From positions 69,567 to 133,566 of the forward strand of contig PJRA01000361.1 of the NCBI GenBank assembly GCA_016987375.1: a stretch of 64,000 nt of DNA, read 5' to 3'. The translations under genes were made by a program, and so were the position numbers. Below the pieces are notes generated by a model, which saw only the letters and a program-made list of their open reading frames with translations, ran no database searches and was not told the origin of the DNA. The first letter of the stretch is position 1. Each line of letters starts with the position of its first letter. Positions 12,147 through 24,809 of this stretch are shown one piece after another. The stretch comes from Brachionus koreanus. Lineage: Eukaryota > Rotifera > Eurotatoria > Ploima > Brachionidae.

Positions 12147-13048
12147 ATCTATGCATTTGGCTAAATAAAAAATTTATCCTTTTTATCTAGACTATTAATT
12201 TTTATTTATAAATTAATTAAATAAAATTTAGTTAATATATTATAATTTTCAAATATTTTTTTTAATAAATAAAATGACAAATAATATGTCTTAATAATAG
12301 TGTAATAATTATTTTAGTTCATAAAATATTTTTAGTATTTTTTAATCGAATATAAATTGCAGTAGTACGTTTATTTGTAACTTTACGTTAAAATTTACTA
12401 ATTTACTAAGGCTTATTTTATGAAAAAATTAAATTAATTAAATATTTTTTTTCGATCAAATCAGGAGCTCTTTGAATACTTATAATACATTATTTTATTT
12501 TGTTAAATTTCGATTTAAAAGTCTAATAGTGATTAAATTTAGATAATGAATCGGTTTAAGTATATTTATAATTTAGAAAAAAGGAATAATTTGAAATGAA
12601 TTTTTATTTTTTATTTGTTTTGATATTTTGAATTATAAAGAATACATAAATACATGGACACATTTGTGCGTATTATTCTTATATAAATGGCTTGTTTTTA
12701 AAAATTTAGAAATAAAGCTATTTATTAAAAAATGTAAAAAAAAAAACATTTTATTATTATTTTATTTAATATAAAATGAATAAACAAGAAGCTAACAGAT
12801 GAAATAACTTTTTTAGATATTGAAGAATTATTAATACAATAAGTATTTAATTTCCTTGTAAGTAAATCTAAAAAGTATCACTGCTCTTGTTGCCTTAGCT
12901 GTACTTTACCACGCTATCATTATGTGTATAAGCACTTTATGCATGTGAATAAACTAACTACAACGATTATTACTATTTTTTTATAAAAATTTAATATAAA
13001 AAAATGAATTTTTGATAAAATATTTTGCCTGATTTATCATAAAATAGC
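12147..13048. other. Intergenic, no gene seen
   Basis: AT-rich sequence between convergent genes. It holds poly(A)-signal-like AATAAA words on both strands but no recognisable feature. Confidence 0.6.
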
Positions 13049-13732
13049 TTAATACATATTTCGCTCATAATTTACAGGATATTGCAAATTATTTAAATAA
13101 ACAGGTGCTCCAGTATTATAATTAACTATTCTATGTCTATTTGTATTAATTTTGCACATCATAGCCAAGTAAGAAATAACTAAACCGACAGCAACCAATC
13201 CCAAAACCATCATGATTATAACTAGAGGCAATATACTTTTATTATAAGTATAGTAGCCACTAGAATAAAAAAAAATTGATATTGCATTTATCATTATAAA
13301 CGCAAATATTAATATAACAATCGAACTAGTATGAAAAATATAAGTCGTTATCAATAGGCAGTAGTTTTTCCATTTAATCAAACTTAAAGCTAAAACACCG
13401 AGCACTAAACAAATAACACCTCCCCAAATTCCATTACCTATTACTGAAAAATAACCATTATTAGCTATGATTGCAATTTGTAGTGCTATTTGAACTATTC
13501 CAATAATAATAATCAAACATGAATAAACAAACACAAATTTAAATGGATAATTTTCTTCTATTGTCTTAAGAGCCAGTGCTCTTTGTTGACGAGCATATTC
13601 ATTTCGGTAAGCAAAGTTCATTTGAACTGTTTGAGGATTCGTTGTATACATTTGGTTTCCATATTGATTTGTGTTGTTGTATAAGCGCGGAAGAGGCGCA
13701 GATGAATAAAAAACATTTGAATTTTGGTACAT
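13049..13732 (-). CDS. Four-helix integral membrane protein (MARVEL/MS4A-like topology)
   Basis: An intronless ORF encodes 227 residues. The N-terminal about 70 residues are polar (Asn, Gln, Tyr rich) and end in EENYPFKF. Four hydrophobic helices follow, roughly residues 70-92, 100-122, 128-152 and 168-192, with a Gly-rich segment (GNGIWGGVICLVLGVL) in helix 2, a pattern common in MS4A and related tetraspan families. The short C-tail is polar and Tyr-rich. I cannot name an orthologue; homology to MS4A/TMEM proteins is suggested by topology only. Both termini are expected to be cytosolic. Confidence 0.7.
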   Translation of the reverse strand: MYQNSNVFYSSAPLPRLYNNTNQYGNQMYTTNPQTVQMNFAYRNEYARQQRALALKTIEENYPFKFVFVYSCLIIIIGIVQIALQIAIIANNGYFSVIGNGIWGGVICLVLGVLALSLIKWKNYCLLITTYIFHTSSIVILIFAFIMINAISIFFYSSGYYTYNKSILPLVIIMMVLGLVAVGLVISYLAMMCKINTNRHRIVNYNTGAPVYLNNLQYPVNYERNMY

Positions 13733-14742
13733 TTTTTAAGAGGCAGTTAAATTAGATTTTTTATCCAACTTTTAAATAGAGATTAAAATAAAACACAATT
13801 TTTAAACAAATACAAATAAACAGTTATGCAAAAGGTGAGATAACATTTTTTTATATCATTATGTCAAAGTAAAATTTGAATTTTTAAATTGATTACATGT
13901 TATTTCTTATTTTATGATTAATTTTGTGTCAACTTTTGTTATTTTTATTTAAGCACATAGGATAATAGTTTCAAAAATAAATATTCAAAATTATCAAAAA
14001 CTAACAAATTTCTCAAGTCGGTTGAAAAGTTTTTTATTATATTTTTGACAAATTCATAAAAAAATTCTTAATAGAAAATGAAATTTGAACAAAAATGCAA
14101 TTATACTCAAAGAAAATAAAGTTTGAATTAAAAATAAACAACGCAAAAGGATTCTAAATATTTTTTATGCACAAGCATCCTTTAAACTTAAGTCGCGAAG
14201 CTCTAATTATGCACATGAAATCTAAGAAATGGATTAAAAAATATTTTCAATGTGGTCATCTAAAGAAGCTTCTTATTTGCTTCTTTGAGTTGTGACATGG
14301 ATACAAATAAGAGAAGATTTTTTTACATTTTCCCAGTATCAGAAATCAATTTTAGAAAGAAAGAGTGACTGAAAAAAGAATTTTTTATGAGTTTATTTGA
14401 CACAAATAGAAAACAAAATTTTTTTTTTTATTTAATTTTTAAAAATTGTTTGGACAATATGGCATTTATTGGCTATGTTTTAAGAAATAAAAATCAACAA
14501 TTCAAATAATTAGTAGAAAAAAATTTATTTTAAAATTATTTATTTAAAAAAAATTAAATAAAATTTGTTATTGTTCGCTTAAATAATATAAAGATTTATT
14601 CATAAAAAAGAATTTTAAAAAAAATCATGTAAATTAATTTGAAAAATAAAATAAAATTACTATGGCCTCACTTTACCAACAACGAAAAATGTATTTACAT
14701 TTAAAGAGGCCTAATTAATAGACACACGCACACACTTATTCA
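13733..14742. other. Intergenic, no gene seen
   Basis: About 1 kb of AT-rich sequence between two minus-strand genes. The part near 14640-14740 is probably the 3' UTR of the MYND-finger gene and has a short CA run at about 14724-14734. Nothing else is recognisable. Confidence 0.5.
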
Positions 14743-15571
14743 TTATTGAATAATACATTTAGTCTTGTCTTTTCTAATCTCATCTTTGAACTTTTTCTTA
14801 ATATCATTGGGAAAGTCAGCTTTGGCCACATTGATCAAATTAGCCGAGGCATTTCCAATAGCCGACAATTTGCTCAAATCAAGTGTTTCGCCTGGTATAT
14901 TCATCATTTTGGGCATTTTTTTTGCACTCAATTGTAAATTATTACTTGATTTAATAGTAGATGTGACAAAATTTTCTTTGGATGCTTTCTTAATAGTTGC
15001 ATAATTGGACGTTTTAGAATCAACATCGGCACTAGGCGCTATTGTCAAATCCAATTTTCCATTTAAAAGCTTTTTTCTCTTGGCAGTCAAATAAGCAGCA
15101 GTAGAATTGTCCGAATAGATTGGTGTGGAATTTTTGGGCAATTCGACTTGAGCCATTCCTGTTCTAGTTGTATTCATATTAGCAATGTTATTAAACACTT
15201 TTAATTCATTGTATATTTTATTATTTTTTAGCAAATACTCGTTCGATTGAATTTGTATGGGCTGAAGCGATAGTGGCAATTGGTCCAATTTTTTGACATT
15301 TGGCATCAACGGTTTCTTAAATGTGTCATAATCGCTGGCTTTGTTTTTATTCAATGTTTCATTTTTGAACACGGACATTTCATCGTCGACAAAATCCTCG
15401 CTCAATTTTTCACATGGTCTATCAGTCACATGACTTGATACACTATTGTTAATTATCAAATTTATTTTGGGTTTTTTAGCATCAATATGCTTCTCATTGT
15501 GTTCTAAATAATCATTATCATTATCATCATTATTATTATTATCATCTTCATTTTCATCATCATCATCATCG

Positions 15572-15606
<35 letters not shown>

Positions 15607-17787
15607 GTCATTATTATCATTGTGGTCATCATCGTCATCTGATGAGTCTGTTTGAATTTTAGTGTTATTTTTGTCATAGCAAAGACTGGACAAGCTAATG
15701 TGAGGTTGTTTCAATATGTCGTTGATTTTTTTGTCTGATTGTATTGATTTTATATCAGATGCATTATGAACAAATTCAAGAGTTTTTTCGAATTCGTTTA
15801 TCACCTTGATCTTGGACTTGCGATCGTGTTCTTCTGGATTGGTGGACGAAGATGAAGACAAGTCAAGGTTGTGCAAATCACTGTTCTCAGGCGATTCGAC
15901 TTTGTTTGTCGAGCCACGAGTTCTAACTTCGTTAGGCTCGAATCTTTCCTCCTCTATTTCCTCGGACACTTGTTCTATGGTCTCTTCGGCATCAGCGGAC
16001 AAAGTTGCGGCGTCCGAATGTCGCCTTAAATGTGAAAATTTAAATTTTTTATTCGGCTGCTCGGAACCGGACGAACTCGTACTCGAATTCGAATGGGTTA
16101 ACTCGGTGAGACAAAGTTGCGTCGACGTCTTTAACGGTCGAACAAAAGTCTCCTTTGACTTTATTTCTTTCATGGAACTGGTGTGTTTTGTGTAGAAATT
16201 TTTCGTTCGAGCCATTGTTAACGATGTTCGTCGATGATTTTCGTTCATTGACGAATATTTAGACATTCGTTTTGTGCGCGACAAACTTTGGTGTATAGAC
16301 TCGATACTAACTTTTTCACTAGTTTTGCATTCAAATTTTAAATGCTGTATTGAATGAGATCGTAAACACTTTCGACTGCAGTACGCGGCAAATTTGCCGT
16401 CGCACTCTTCACACGGTCTAAACTCTTTGAACTTAGTTTCTTCGTTGTTGCACTCGGGATTGGAGCAGACACGAGCCCGTGTGTCGCTGCCCGACTGATT
16501 TTGAGTCGCATTTTTAATGTACAAAACGCGCATCAAATGATTAAGTGCGTATGAAATGCCCGGGTCCATACGACTAAATTCAGTCTTAGCTCCATACTTT
16601 TTGTACAATTGAATAATTAACTGTTTGAATGGCTTGTGATATCTGTAGAAAAATTTCATGTTGCTGTCATAGCGCAACAATTCAGTAATGGTCATGAGAG
16701 TGTGGGCCAGCGAGTGTTTGTTTGTGTGCTTTTCGGCATAGAATATGTGATTAACTGTATTGTTAGTGGCATTACTAAGACTTGATGTAGATGCCTGGCT
16801 GGTAGGATAGGCGCCAGCCGCTTTCAGCAACACAATCATGCAGTAGTTAATAAGACGTACTTTGGCTTTGTCCGACCACAGAGCACTGTACTCGCCATCG
16901 CCAAGAATAACAGTCAAACTTTGCATAGTTATAAACTCGAATTTGATGAAAAAAGGCAACATTTCAGGCGATTCAGTGTACTTGGGATTTTCAAATATGT
17001 CAACTATATAGTCAATGTACTGCATGTCGACTAGTTTTGAATAGGCCGGGTGCATGCGTTCAGTGAGCATTATTTTAAGCAGGCGTATGAGAACACCAAG
17101 TGCAGGTATTTTGTCTGTTACAATATCGCCATCACGAATCATTATGAGCAAATGATCGAGAAACCAGCTCTGATAGACCATAATTTTGTAGGCAACCTCT
17201 GGTACAGTGGCCAAATTAGATATAAGATCGAGACATTTTTGTCTTACCATGGGCAGTATGGGATTGCGATACATCAAAAGACCTATTTCTAATCCGCCCT
17301 GTTCGATTATTGTTTTGACCAATTGTTCGAATATTTGATAGAAATCGCAACGACCTTTCGATGTCAGGAGTCTGAAGCCGGATTTTTTGAACGAGTGTGG
17401 ATGGCGTCTGAATTGAAGATCGCGGAATGTGTAGTTGACGGTCTCCGAACGGCTCAAGCCGAACAACAACTGGGTCAGGTTGAACAGGGCCTCGAGTTGA
17501 CGCAGCGATGTGATGCTAAGCGATTGTTCTTTGCGTTCACTGAACTCGCTATAAGGCAACGACGGGTCCCATGCCGAGTCACACGAGTCATTTTCTCTAA
17601 GAGTAAATACGCGTAAAAGCTTGTCCGAGTCGAAGTTGTCCAAGTCCGGAAATAAGCACCAGCCGTCGCCTAAATATATTGTCATTTTGTCGTTCGCCTC
17701 TTTTGGCGAGTTCAATACTGCAGCTGGCGATTTGAGCAAATTCACTTTTATGCTGCTATTCGAATTTTTTTGGTTAAAATTCATCAT
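14743..17787 (-). CDS. MYND-type zinc finger protein, 1014 aa
   Basis: A single uninterrupted ORF, unusual in this intron-rich window. Residues about 60-430 are helical, Leu-rich and without low complexity, suggesting an armadillo-like fold. A MYND zinc finger lies at about residues 441-487: CSNPEC, then CEEC, YCSRKC and H-x5-C (HLKFEC), supplying the expected Cys/His ligands. The C-terminal half is Ser/Thr/Asn/Asp-rich and probably disordered, with a poly-Asp run at about 726-744 encoded by a (GAT)n microsatellite. The far C-terminus is Lys-rich. Two Met codons are adjacent at the start; either could be used. MYND fingers bind proline-containing peptides and are common in transcriptional regulators. 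I do not recognise the orthologue. The N-terminal half is more GC-rich than its neighbours, consistent with stronger constraint. Confidence 0.85.
15556..15609 (-). repeat. (ATC)n / (GAT)n microsatellite inside coding sequence
   Basis: A nearly perfect trinucleotide run with single GTC interruptions encodes the poly-Asp tract of the MYND-finger protein. Trinucleotide slippage here would change the acidic tract length without shifting the frame. Confidence 0.85.
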
Positions 17788-18941
17788 TTCTTAACAATAA
17801 ATGGTACGTGCTAATTCAAATAATCATTGTATAATTAAAAAATAGAGTTTAATTGATTGTTTTGTAAGTAAAAATAGCAACTATTAATGCTCGGCCAGTT
17901 ATTTAAATTTAGACAGCTTTAATTTTAGATTGAAAGTTCATCTCATTTGAATAATTGCAAAGTTAACTTAACATTTCAGCATGGTCTAATCAAATGGCTT
18001 TAACAAAGTTAACAGCTCTTGGTTTCTATGTACTTTTGACATCATTGTTTGAAAAAATAGGCCTATAATATATCTATCTATAATCAAATATATCTAGTAG
18101 ATGGTGAAAATGTGCTTGATGTAATTAGAATAAAAGATTGGCTTACAAATTAAAGTTAAAATTAAAAATTAAATAGAATTAAATGGTTGTGATATCATTC
18201 TCTATCAGAATGCTTACGTCTGTTGAGAGCAAGCCCAACATTATTACTTGCCAATTATTAAATTACCTCTAGACGTCAAAATAGACAATATTTCGTCAAT
18301 TTAAATTTATAATTTTATTAATCAAGCTAAATAAACATACATAACTGAATAATTAGAACGAATGTATGTTTCACTTAAAGAAAAATATTCTTCTTTGGTC
18401 AACTTAAAATATATATTTGTTTATTTAAGATAACACCAGACCTCAAAAAGCCAAAAGAACAATGGAAAAAAATAGATTGCTAAAGAATATTTAAATATCT
18501 AAATCAAAAAGATAATTTTCAATAGTGATTGCTAAAAAAATTCTTGCCTTTTTGAACACTCAGGAGGACTGGAGGGAATTTTCCACCCAATTTCAAAATT
18601 TAGCTTCAAATTCATAAATAGAAACTAATTTTTTCTTTAAGTGTCAGTACTAGTTATTTGTTGTTAAATATAATTTTGAAAACTGTTTCAAACACTTGTC
18701 TTCAATTTCTCTAAACTTCTTTACTTTATTTTTCTTTTTTTAAACATCGCCTTAAAGGCGTTCATTGAAATAATAAATAAATAAAATAATTTTGAAAACT
18801 ATTTTTGCATTCAATATTCCTAATTAGAAAATTAAAATTGATTAATTAAATTTTCAAGTTTGATTCTTGAGCAAGTTTTTAATCCTGAACAGATGGTCAA
18901 AGAAATAGCTTTAAAAAAAGTACTAGAAATATACATATATA
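17788..18941. other. Intergenic region upstream of the MYND-finger gene
   Basis: No gene is seen. It should hold the promoter of the minus-strand MYND gene. The only distinct element is the palindromic-core motif at 18744-18760. Confidence 0.5.
18744..18760 (-). repeat. Shared palindromic-core motif, copy 2
   Basis: ACATCGCCTTAAAGGCG is the reverse complement of the 3773-3789 motif, and flanking bases (TTATTTATT-like run, CAAT/GAA) also match on the minus strand. Possible retroposon 3' end. Confidence 0.4.
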
Positions 18942-19853
18942 CAGTATGTTGCAAAAGTTTAGAAATTAATTATTTTATTTATCTAAATTTTTTTATAAAT
19001 TGAATTTTACAATTATTAGAGTGCAAAAGAAAAAAAATAAAAGNNNNNNNNNNNNNNNNNNNNNNNNNNNNNNNNNNNNNNNNNNNNNNNNNNNNNNNNN
19101 NNNNNNNNNNNNNNNNNNNNNNNNNNNNNNNNNNNNNNNNNNNNNNNNNNNNNNNNNNNNNNNNNNNNNNNNNNNNNNNNNNNNNNNNNNNNNNNNNNNN
19201 NNNNNNNNNNNNNNNNNNNNNNNNNNNNNNNNNNNNNNNNNNNNNNNNNNNNNNNNNNNNNNNNNNNNNNNNNNNNNNNNNNNNNNNNNNNNNNNNNNNN
19301 NNNNNNNNNNNNNNNNNNNNNNNNNNNNNNNNNNNNNNNNNNNNNNNNNNNNNNNNNNNNNNNNNNNNNNNNNNNNNNNNNNNNNNNNNNNNNNNNNNNN
19401 NNNNNNNNNNNNNNNNNNNNNNNNNNNNNNNNNNNNNNNNNNNNNNNNNNNNNNNNNNNNNNNNNNNNNNNNNNNNNNNNNNNNNNNNNNNNNNNNNNNN
19501 NNNNNNNNNNNNNNNNNNNNNNNNNNNNNNNNNNNNNNNNNNNNNNNNNNNNNNNNNNNNNNNNNNNNNNNNNNNNNNNNNNNNNNNNNNNNNNNNNNNN
19601 NNNNNNNNNNNNNNNNNNNNNNNNNNNNNNNNNNNNNNNNNNNNNNNNNNNNNNNNNNNNNNNNNNNNNNNNNNNNNNNNNNNNNNNNNNNNNNNNNNNN
19701 NNNNNNNNNNNNNNNNNNNNNNNNNAGAAAAAAAAAATTTTCAAATTAGTGCTTTTATTTTTTTTCTTTTGCACTCTAATAATTGTAAAATTCAATTTAT
19801 AAAAAAATTTAGATAAATAAAATAATTAATTTCTAAACTTTTGCAACATACTG
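18942..19853. mobile_element. Tc1/mariner-type element with >=102-bp TIRs, interior unsequenced
   Basis: The left arm 18942-19043 and the right arm ending at 19853 are perfect inverted copies over 102 bp, starting CAGTATGTTGCAAAAGTTTA. Each end is flanked by the dinucleotide TA (18940-18941 and 19854-19855), the Tc1/mariner target duplication. The interior is an assembly gap of 682 N, with about 24 bp of unique sequence beside the right arm. The transposase region, if any, is in the gap and cannot be assessed. Perfect arm identity suggests recent insertion. Confidence 0.88.
19044..19725. other. Assembly gap (682 N)
   Basis: A run of N between the inverted arms of the Tc1/mariner-type element. 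The true length may differ from 682. Open frames running through the N run are artefacts. Confidence 0.99.
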
Positions 19854-20389
19854 TATAATAAAAATATTTTGATGAGCTATTTAGTTCATTAAAAATACTC
19901 TTAATACATTTCAACAGATTCGTAGTATGCGAACTCGCATAAATTTGGAAAGAGCCACATATTCATCTGTTCATTTCATAAATTCAAATTAACCAAAATA
20001 CTTGAATTTTTAAATTTTAACAGATCTTAATGAGAGTTGGCAAATTAAAGATCACTACTTTAACCATGGTTCTTTAATAAATGAAAAATTTAAAAATTTA
20101 ATGTTAACATTGTTCTATATAACAAGTGAATTCAAAAAATAAAGTTAATTAATTTGTTTAGTTTGCTTAATATATATTTTTGAAAATCAATTTCAAGATT
20201 TTTCTAGATGAATAAAATAATAAAAGAAAAAAGTTTCTAGAAAATTATCTATGAATAATGAAGACATAATGAAAACATTTGTATTAGCTTAAATTAATTT
20301 ATTTCTATGGCAACCAAAAACTGAAAAAAAAATTAATTGTAATGATTTTTATTCATTTTTTTGGACTTAGTAGAAAAATAAAATAAAAC

Positions 20390-21321
20390 ATGGTCAAACT
20401 TCATATTAAAAAAGGAGACGAAAGTCAATTTTTGTTCGAGACCACAGTTGAACTGTCACTGGATGATTGTACAAAAGCGGTCTGTAACATTTTCAACGGA
20501 CGATTGAAAATCAACAGACTTTGTACTGAGATTGAGTTCTTGAGCAAAAGCGGTATTAGCTTGCCGTATAACATGCAAGGTCTAACAGATGAACAGATAT
20601 CTGAATTAAAATTAGTTGATGAATGGTCGGATCGGTGCATTCCCTCTGGAGGCTATATTGATCGAAAAGACGAGCTTGGCCGACGTAATGGAAGGGCTCC
20701 TGTTGAAAAAATGGCTTCGGTTCTAGAAAAAACTATTCATGATGCCAAAGAAAAAATATCGAAAGATTTGGTTCAAAGGGACATAACTTTGACACAAGCT
20801 AAAATCCAAGAAGTAATTGATGAACTAAGAGGTGCCGTAACAATAGTCTATCCAATGGGTCTACCGCCCCATGATCCTATCCAAATGGAATTTGAAAACA
20901 AAGAAGATCTTGAAGGCACTCATGCTGGACAAGAAGTCATTCCTTTCAATGAGGCAAGTTTATGGTTTAGTGGTAAAGAAATGCAGTCTAACAAAAAACT
21001 TAGTGACTATTTGGGTAAAAACGAAAAATCCAAAGTTATAGTTAAAATTCAAAAGGTAATTTTAAATTTTAAATTTTATTTTTTACATTTTTTTTTATTT
21101 TAATTTTAATTTAGAAAGGCAAAGGTGCTCCTAGTCGTGAGCCTGTAGTAAGTGAAGAGGAGCAAAAAAAAATGATGGCTTACTATTTCAAAAAACAAGA
21201 AGAAATGAAAAAACTTGCCGAGGCCGACGATGATTCTTATTTAAATTCGGATTGGGCCGATGGTAATCAATTGAGACGACAATTTCAAGGTTTAAATGAC
21301 ATCAAATGGCGACCAAGATAA
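20390..21321 (+). CDS. CFAP298: Cilia- and flagella-associated protein 298 (Kurly/C21orf59)
   Basis: Two exons, 20390-21055 and 21115-21321, join in phase 0 to give 290 residues, the same length as I recall for the human protein. The start (VKLHIKKGDESQFL), the central NMQGLTDEQISELKL and VYPMGLPPHDPI segments and the end (LNDIKWRPR) follow the family closely. CFAP298 is a cytoplasmic factor needed for assembly of outer and inner dynein arms and for cilia polarity, so it points to a ciliated animal. The start is the first ATG of the conserved N-terminus. The gene is convergent with ULK3, 93 bp between stops. No anomaly. Confidence 0.96.
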
Positions 21322-21414
21322 ATATTTATTTAATTTGTTAGATTTTTTTTTTGATTTTCAGTTTTTTATATAAAATTTTCTAAAAAAAATTAATGGCGGA
21401 AAATATCTTTATCT

Positions 21415-24400
21415 CTATTGAACCAAACAATTTTTGGTATACAAATTTTTGTCTTCTTCATCCTCTTTTATGTTCTCTTTGGCCTGAACAAAATCAAAAT
21501 CCGTTTTAACAGATCTGGCGTTGAGTTGTTTTTTAAGAAATTCAGCTTTGGATAACCAATTTTCAATCTAAAAAATAATATTAAATGAAAAAAATATAAA
21601 ACTTTAACACAAAAGTATACATTTTTTTTTAGTACACTTGAATTTTCGTCTTTGGGCAAGTCTTTAAAATTCAAAAATTTCAACTTACTTGGTAAAAAAA
21701 AAGCTAGTCAACTTACTCTTTAAAAAAGGTAACAAAACAGATATTGCATTTTCATATTGTAAATACATTTCTTCATACATTTCGCTGATTCCATTCTTAA
21801 AAGCAATTTAAGAATAATTATTAAATAACAATAAACATAATATAAAAGAATTTTAATCTGAGAAAAAATTTAATCCCAAAAGATTGAATGTCTTTATTTT
21901 CTAATATCATATTTTTGATCGGAATGAAAAAAACTAAAATAAAATTAAAATCATGAATCTTTTAAATAGTGAAAAATGGCATATTCTGATATTTTTCAAA
22001 TCGATATGGTGACCTGCATATTTTTAGGATCTAAACAACCAAGAAAGTCTTGGAGAGTACGTACAAAATTCCATTAGATCGAAAAAAGGTTCAAAGCAAG
22101 AGCTTAAAACTTATCCTTGTTAATTTTAACTTAAGAAAGAACTCATACTGATTAGTTGATCAAGATAATTCAAATCTAAAAAAAGGACTCCTATCATTTA
22201 AGTTTTTGAATAAACAAAAATTTAAAAAAATAATCAGTCATTTAGCTTTTTAAATTTGATTTTAAAAAATTGATTAAAAAATATTTTAAAATACTTTAAA
22301 TTTTTCATCGGCATCGAAACACAATTTGAGTGCATTCTGAGCTTGAGGATCTTCTTTGGTTAGATTAACTTTAAATTCAAAATTAATAAAATAATAAAAG
22401 TAAAAATGTTATCAATTGAATTAAATGGCCAATTTAAGTTTATTATAAGAAGCACCAAAATTTCTGAATAAGTTCAAAGAATAGTTGAATATCGAAATAT
22501 GGCAAATCATGTGAAACAAATCAATTGGATAATAGGCAAGAACTAATCTTGGGGACTCTAAGTCAAAATAAAATATATCAAAATAGCTTTACTGATATTT
22601 AGCAAGTGTATTTTATTTTTTACTTTTTACATTTCTCTTAATTATGGAGACAATAAATGAATTAACCAAATAACTAAACCGGGCAATTAATCTTAATAAA
22701 GCTTTAATTTCAGCCACGAAAAGGATAAAGAAATTATTTTTATTCTTAAAAAGAGTATGTAAAAAGCAGACATTTGCAAAAGTCAAAAAAAAGTCATTTT
22801 AAACTCTTTTCATTCATTTAAATTTTTTTTTACAAAAAGTCATTTGACTTGATTTGAAATTTTTTACTGAGAAAATAAAAAAAAATTCTATTGAGTAAAT
22901 CTTTAGTCTTAAAATTTTAATTTTTGATTATTTAATGATCTAATTGACTAAATATTTAATTGATTCGAAAATAAATTAGCTATTTAGTAACATTCTATTT
23001 TAGATTTTATGACCAAAATTTGATCAAGCTGCTAATTTTCTGGTATTTTGACATATGTTATTTTGACTGAACAATGTTCTGAAGGCTCTTACCAACACTA
23101 TTTAAATTTTAAAAATCTTGAATTTAATTTATTGATCATCATAAACAAAAAATTAAATATTTACGTAAATCAAGTTTTTTAATAATTTGACTTGGCTGAG
23201 GATTGCTGAGCGATGAAACACAAGTGAGAGACGAAGCGTTCATATTTGGACTTTTTGGTGTTGAATGGCTCAAACTAATATTATTCAATTGATGTGTGAT
23301 TGAAAAAACTAGCTCTGACTCGGATTTTTTTCCAGATGAAGGCCGAGAATTGGAACCGGATATTTCTTCAGCCCTTCTCAAATACAATTTTGCTTTGTCT
23401 CTTATTTCTTGCTTTTTAGCAGCATCTTTTTCAAATTGAATTGCTGGAATCAAATACTCAATTGATTGTAGATAAAATTTTTGAGCTAATTTATAATTTT
23501 TATTCTCATCAGCTTGTACTGCTTTACGCAAAAGCTCATGCTTGATGATAGATTAAAAATAAAATTTATTTCCAAATTTTATTAGTCTAATCTTACAGAT
23601 CTTGGCAAGCATTGACTTGACGGCATGTGCTCCATGTCTACAAATGGATGTGAGAAAAATTCTTCAAATTTTATCCTATCTTCAGGATTTCGCTGAAGAA
23701 GTTTTGTCAAAAGATCCTTACAGGTCTCACTTAGCATTACATGGCTTGGTATCTTTAAAAAGAATTAACTTTAAAAAAAAGAACAAAAAAAAAACCAGTA
23801 CTTGTATAGGAGTATCATCCAAAATTTTTTGCGTCAATTCATCTATTGATTGAGAGACAAATGGTGCATAGCCAAAAATAACCTCTTTTTTTGTAAGAAT
23901 AATTAAAAATATATTTTAAATAAAAATCTAATATACCATGTAGAATTACACCAACTGACCACAAATCAACTTTAGAATCATAAACTTTATTCTTAAGAAC
24001 TAATAATATTTGAAAAAAAATTCTCTATATTTTGTTTAGATTTACTTTCAGGAGCCATGTATAAAGGACTTCCTTTAAAATTAATAAAATAAATTAGAAT
24101 ATAAAAAATTGATTGTTTATAAATGCTACCTCTAAGCGATTGAGAGACTTTGTTCTCTTTCATGTAGAGAGCGAAGCCGAAATCTTAGAATTAGAAATAA
24201 AATTAATATTTTTTATTTTTTTTTCTATTTACCAGCTAGTTTAAGGGATGGATTATTTACAGATGTGAGAAGAATATTCTGTGGTTTTAAGTCCATATGA
24301 GCGATTCCGATTGAATGTAGATGCTTAAGGGCACTGGCAATTTGTTGAACAAACCTGCGCACATATCTTTCAGGTATGGTGCGACGACACCTGATAAAAG

Positions 24401-24809
24401 AAGACAAGTCGCCTCCCGGACAATATTCCATTATTAGATAAATATAATTCTCGTCCCACTAGAATTAAATTTTTAATTATTTAAACTTTTATTTCACTAA
24501 CTAACTTGAAAATCAATCAATTCAACAATAAACTCATGTTTTATCTCTTTGAGAATTTTTATCTCACTAAGCAAATTTTCTGTCGATGCTTTATTTAGTC
24601 CACTTTTTTTAATGCATTTAATTGCGCAAATTTCATTTTTATTCTTTAACCAAAAAAAAAAGCTAAAAATAAAAAGAGAATAAAATTATTTTAAATAAAA
24701 CTTTATTTAAGGCTTTGAACACAGAGGCATATGTTCCGGTGCCAAGTTTTTTCTCGATCAAAAATCCCTTTATCTGAGGCACTAAACTTGATTCACTTTG
24801 ATAAAACAT
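21415..24809 (-). CDS. ULK3: Serine/threonine-protein kinase ULK3-like
   Basis: Thirteen exons (listed high to low): 24702-24809, 24506-24643, 24233-24458, 24130-24183, 24046-24072, 23937-23999, 23802-23884, 23597-23752, 23165-23540, 22295-22368, 21717-21795, 21636-21661, 21415-21567; all phases agree, about 520 residues. Kinase motifs in order: Gly loop [14 protein letters not shown]-type AIKC, hinge [13 protein letters not shown], catalytic loop HMDLKPQN (HMD in place of HRD; ULK3 kinases use HLD), [13 protein letters not shown] and [13 protein letters not shown]-type helices follow at 23165-23540 ([20 protein letters not shown]) and in the last four exons ([17 protein letters not shown]). 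Kinase plus MIT domains is the ULK3 architecture; ULK3 phosphorylates GLI proteins and ESCRT-III at the abscission checkpoint. The 27- and 26-nt exons and the C-terminal exons are the least certain. Confidence 0.9.

Noticed and set aside
15806..16195. 129-codon plus-strand ORF
   Set aside because: Antisense to the MYND-finger coding sequence, Ser-rich shadow of codon bias.
19000..19795. ORFs of about 250 codons on both strands
   Set aside because: They consist almost entirely of X from the N gap, bounded by the same inverted repeat; an artefact.
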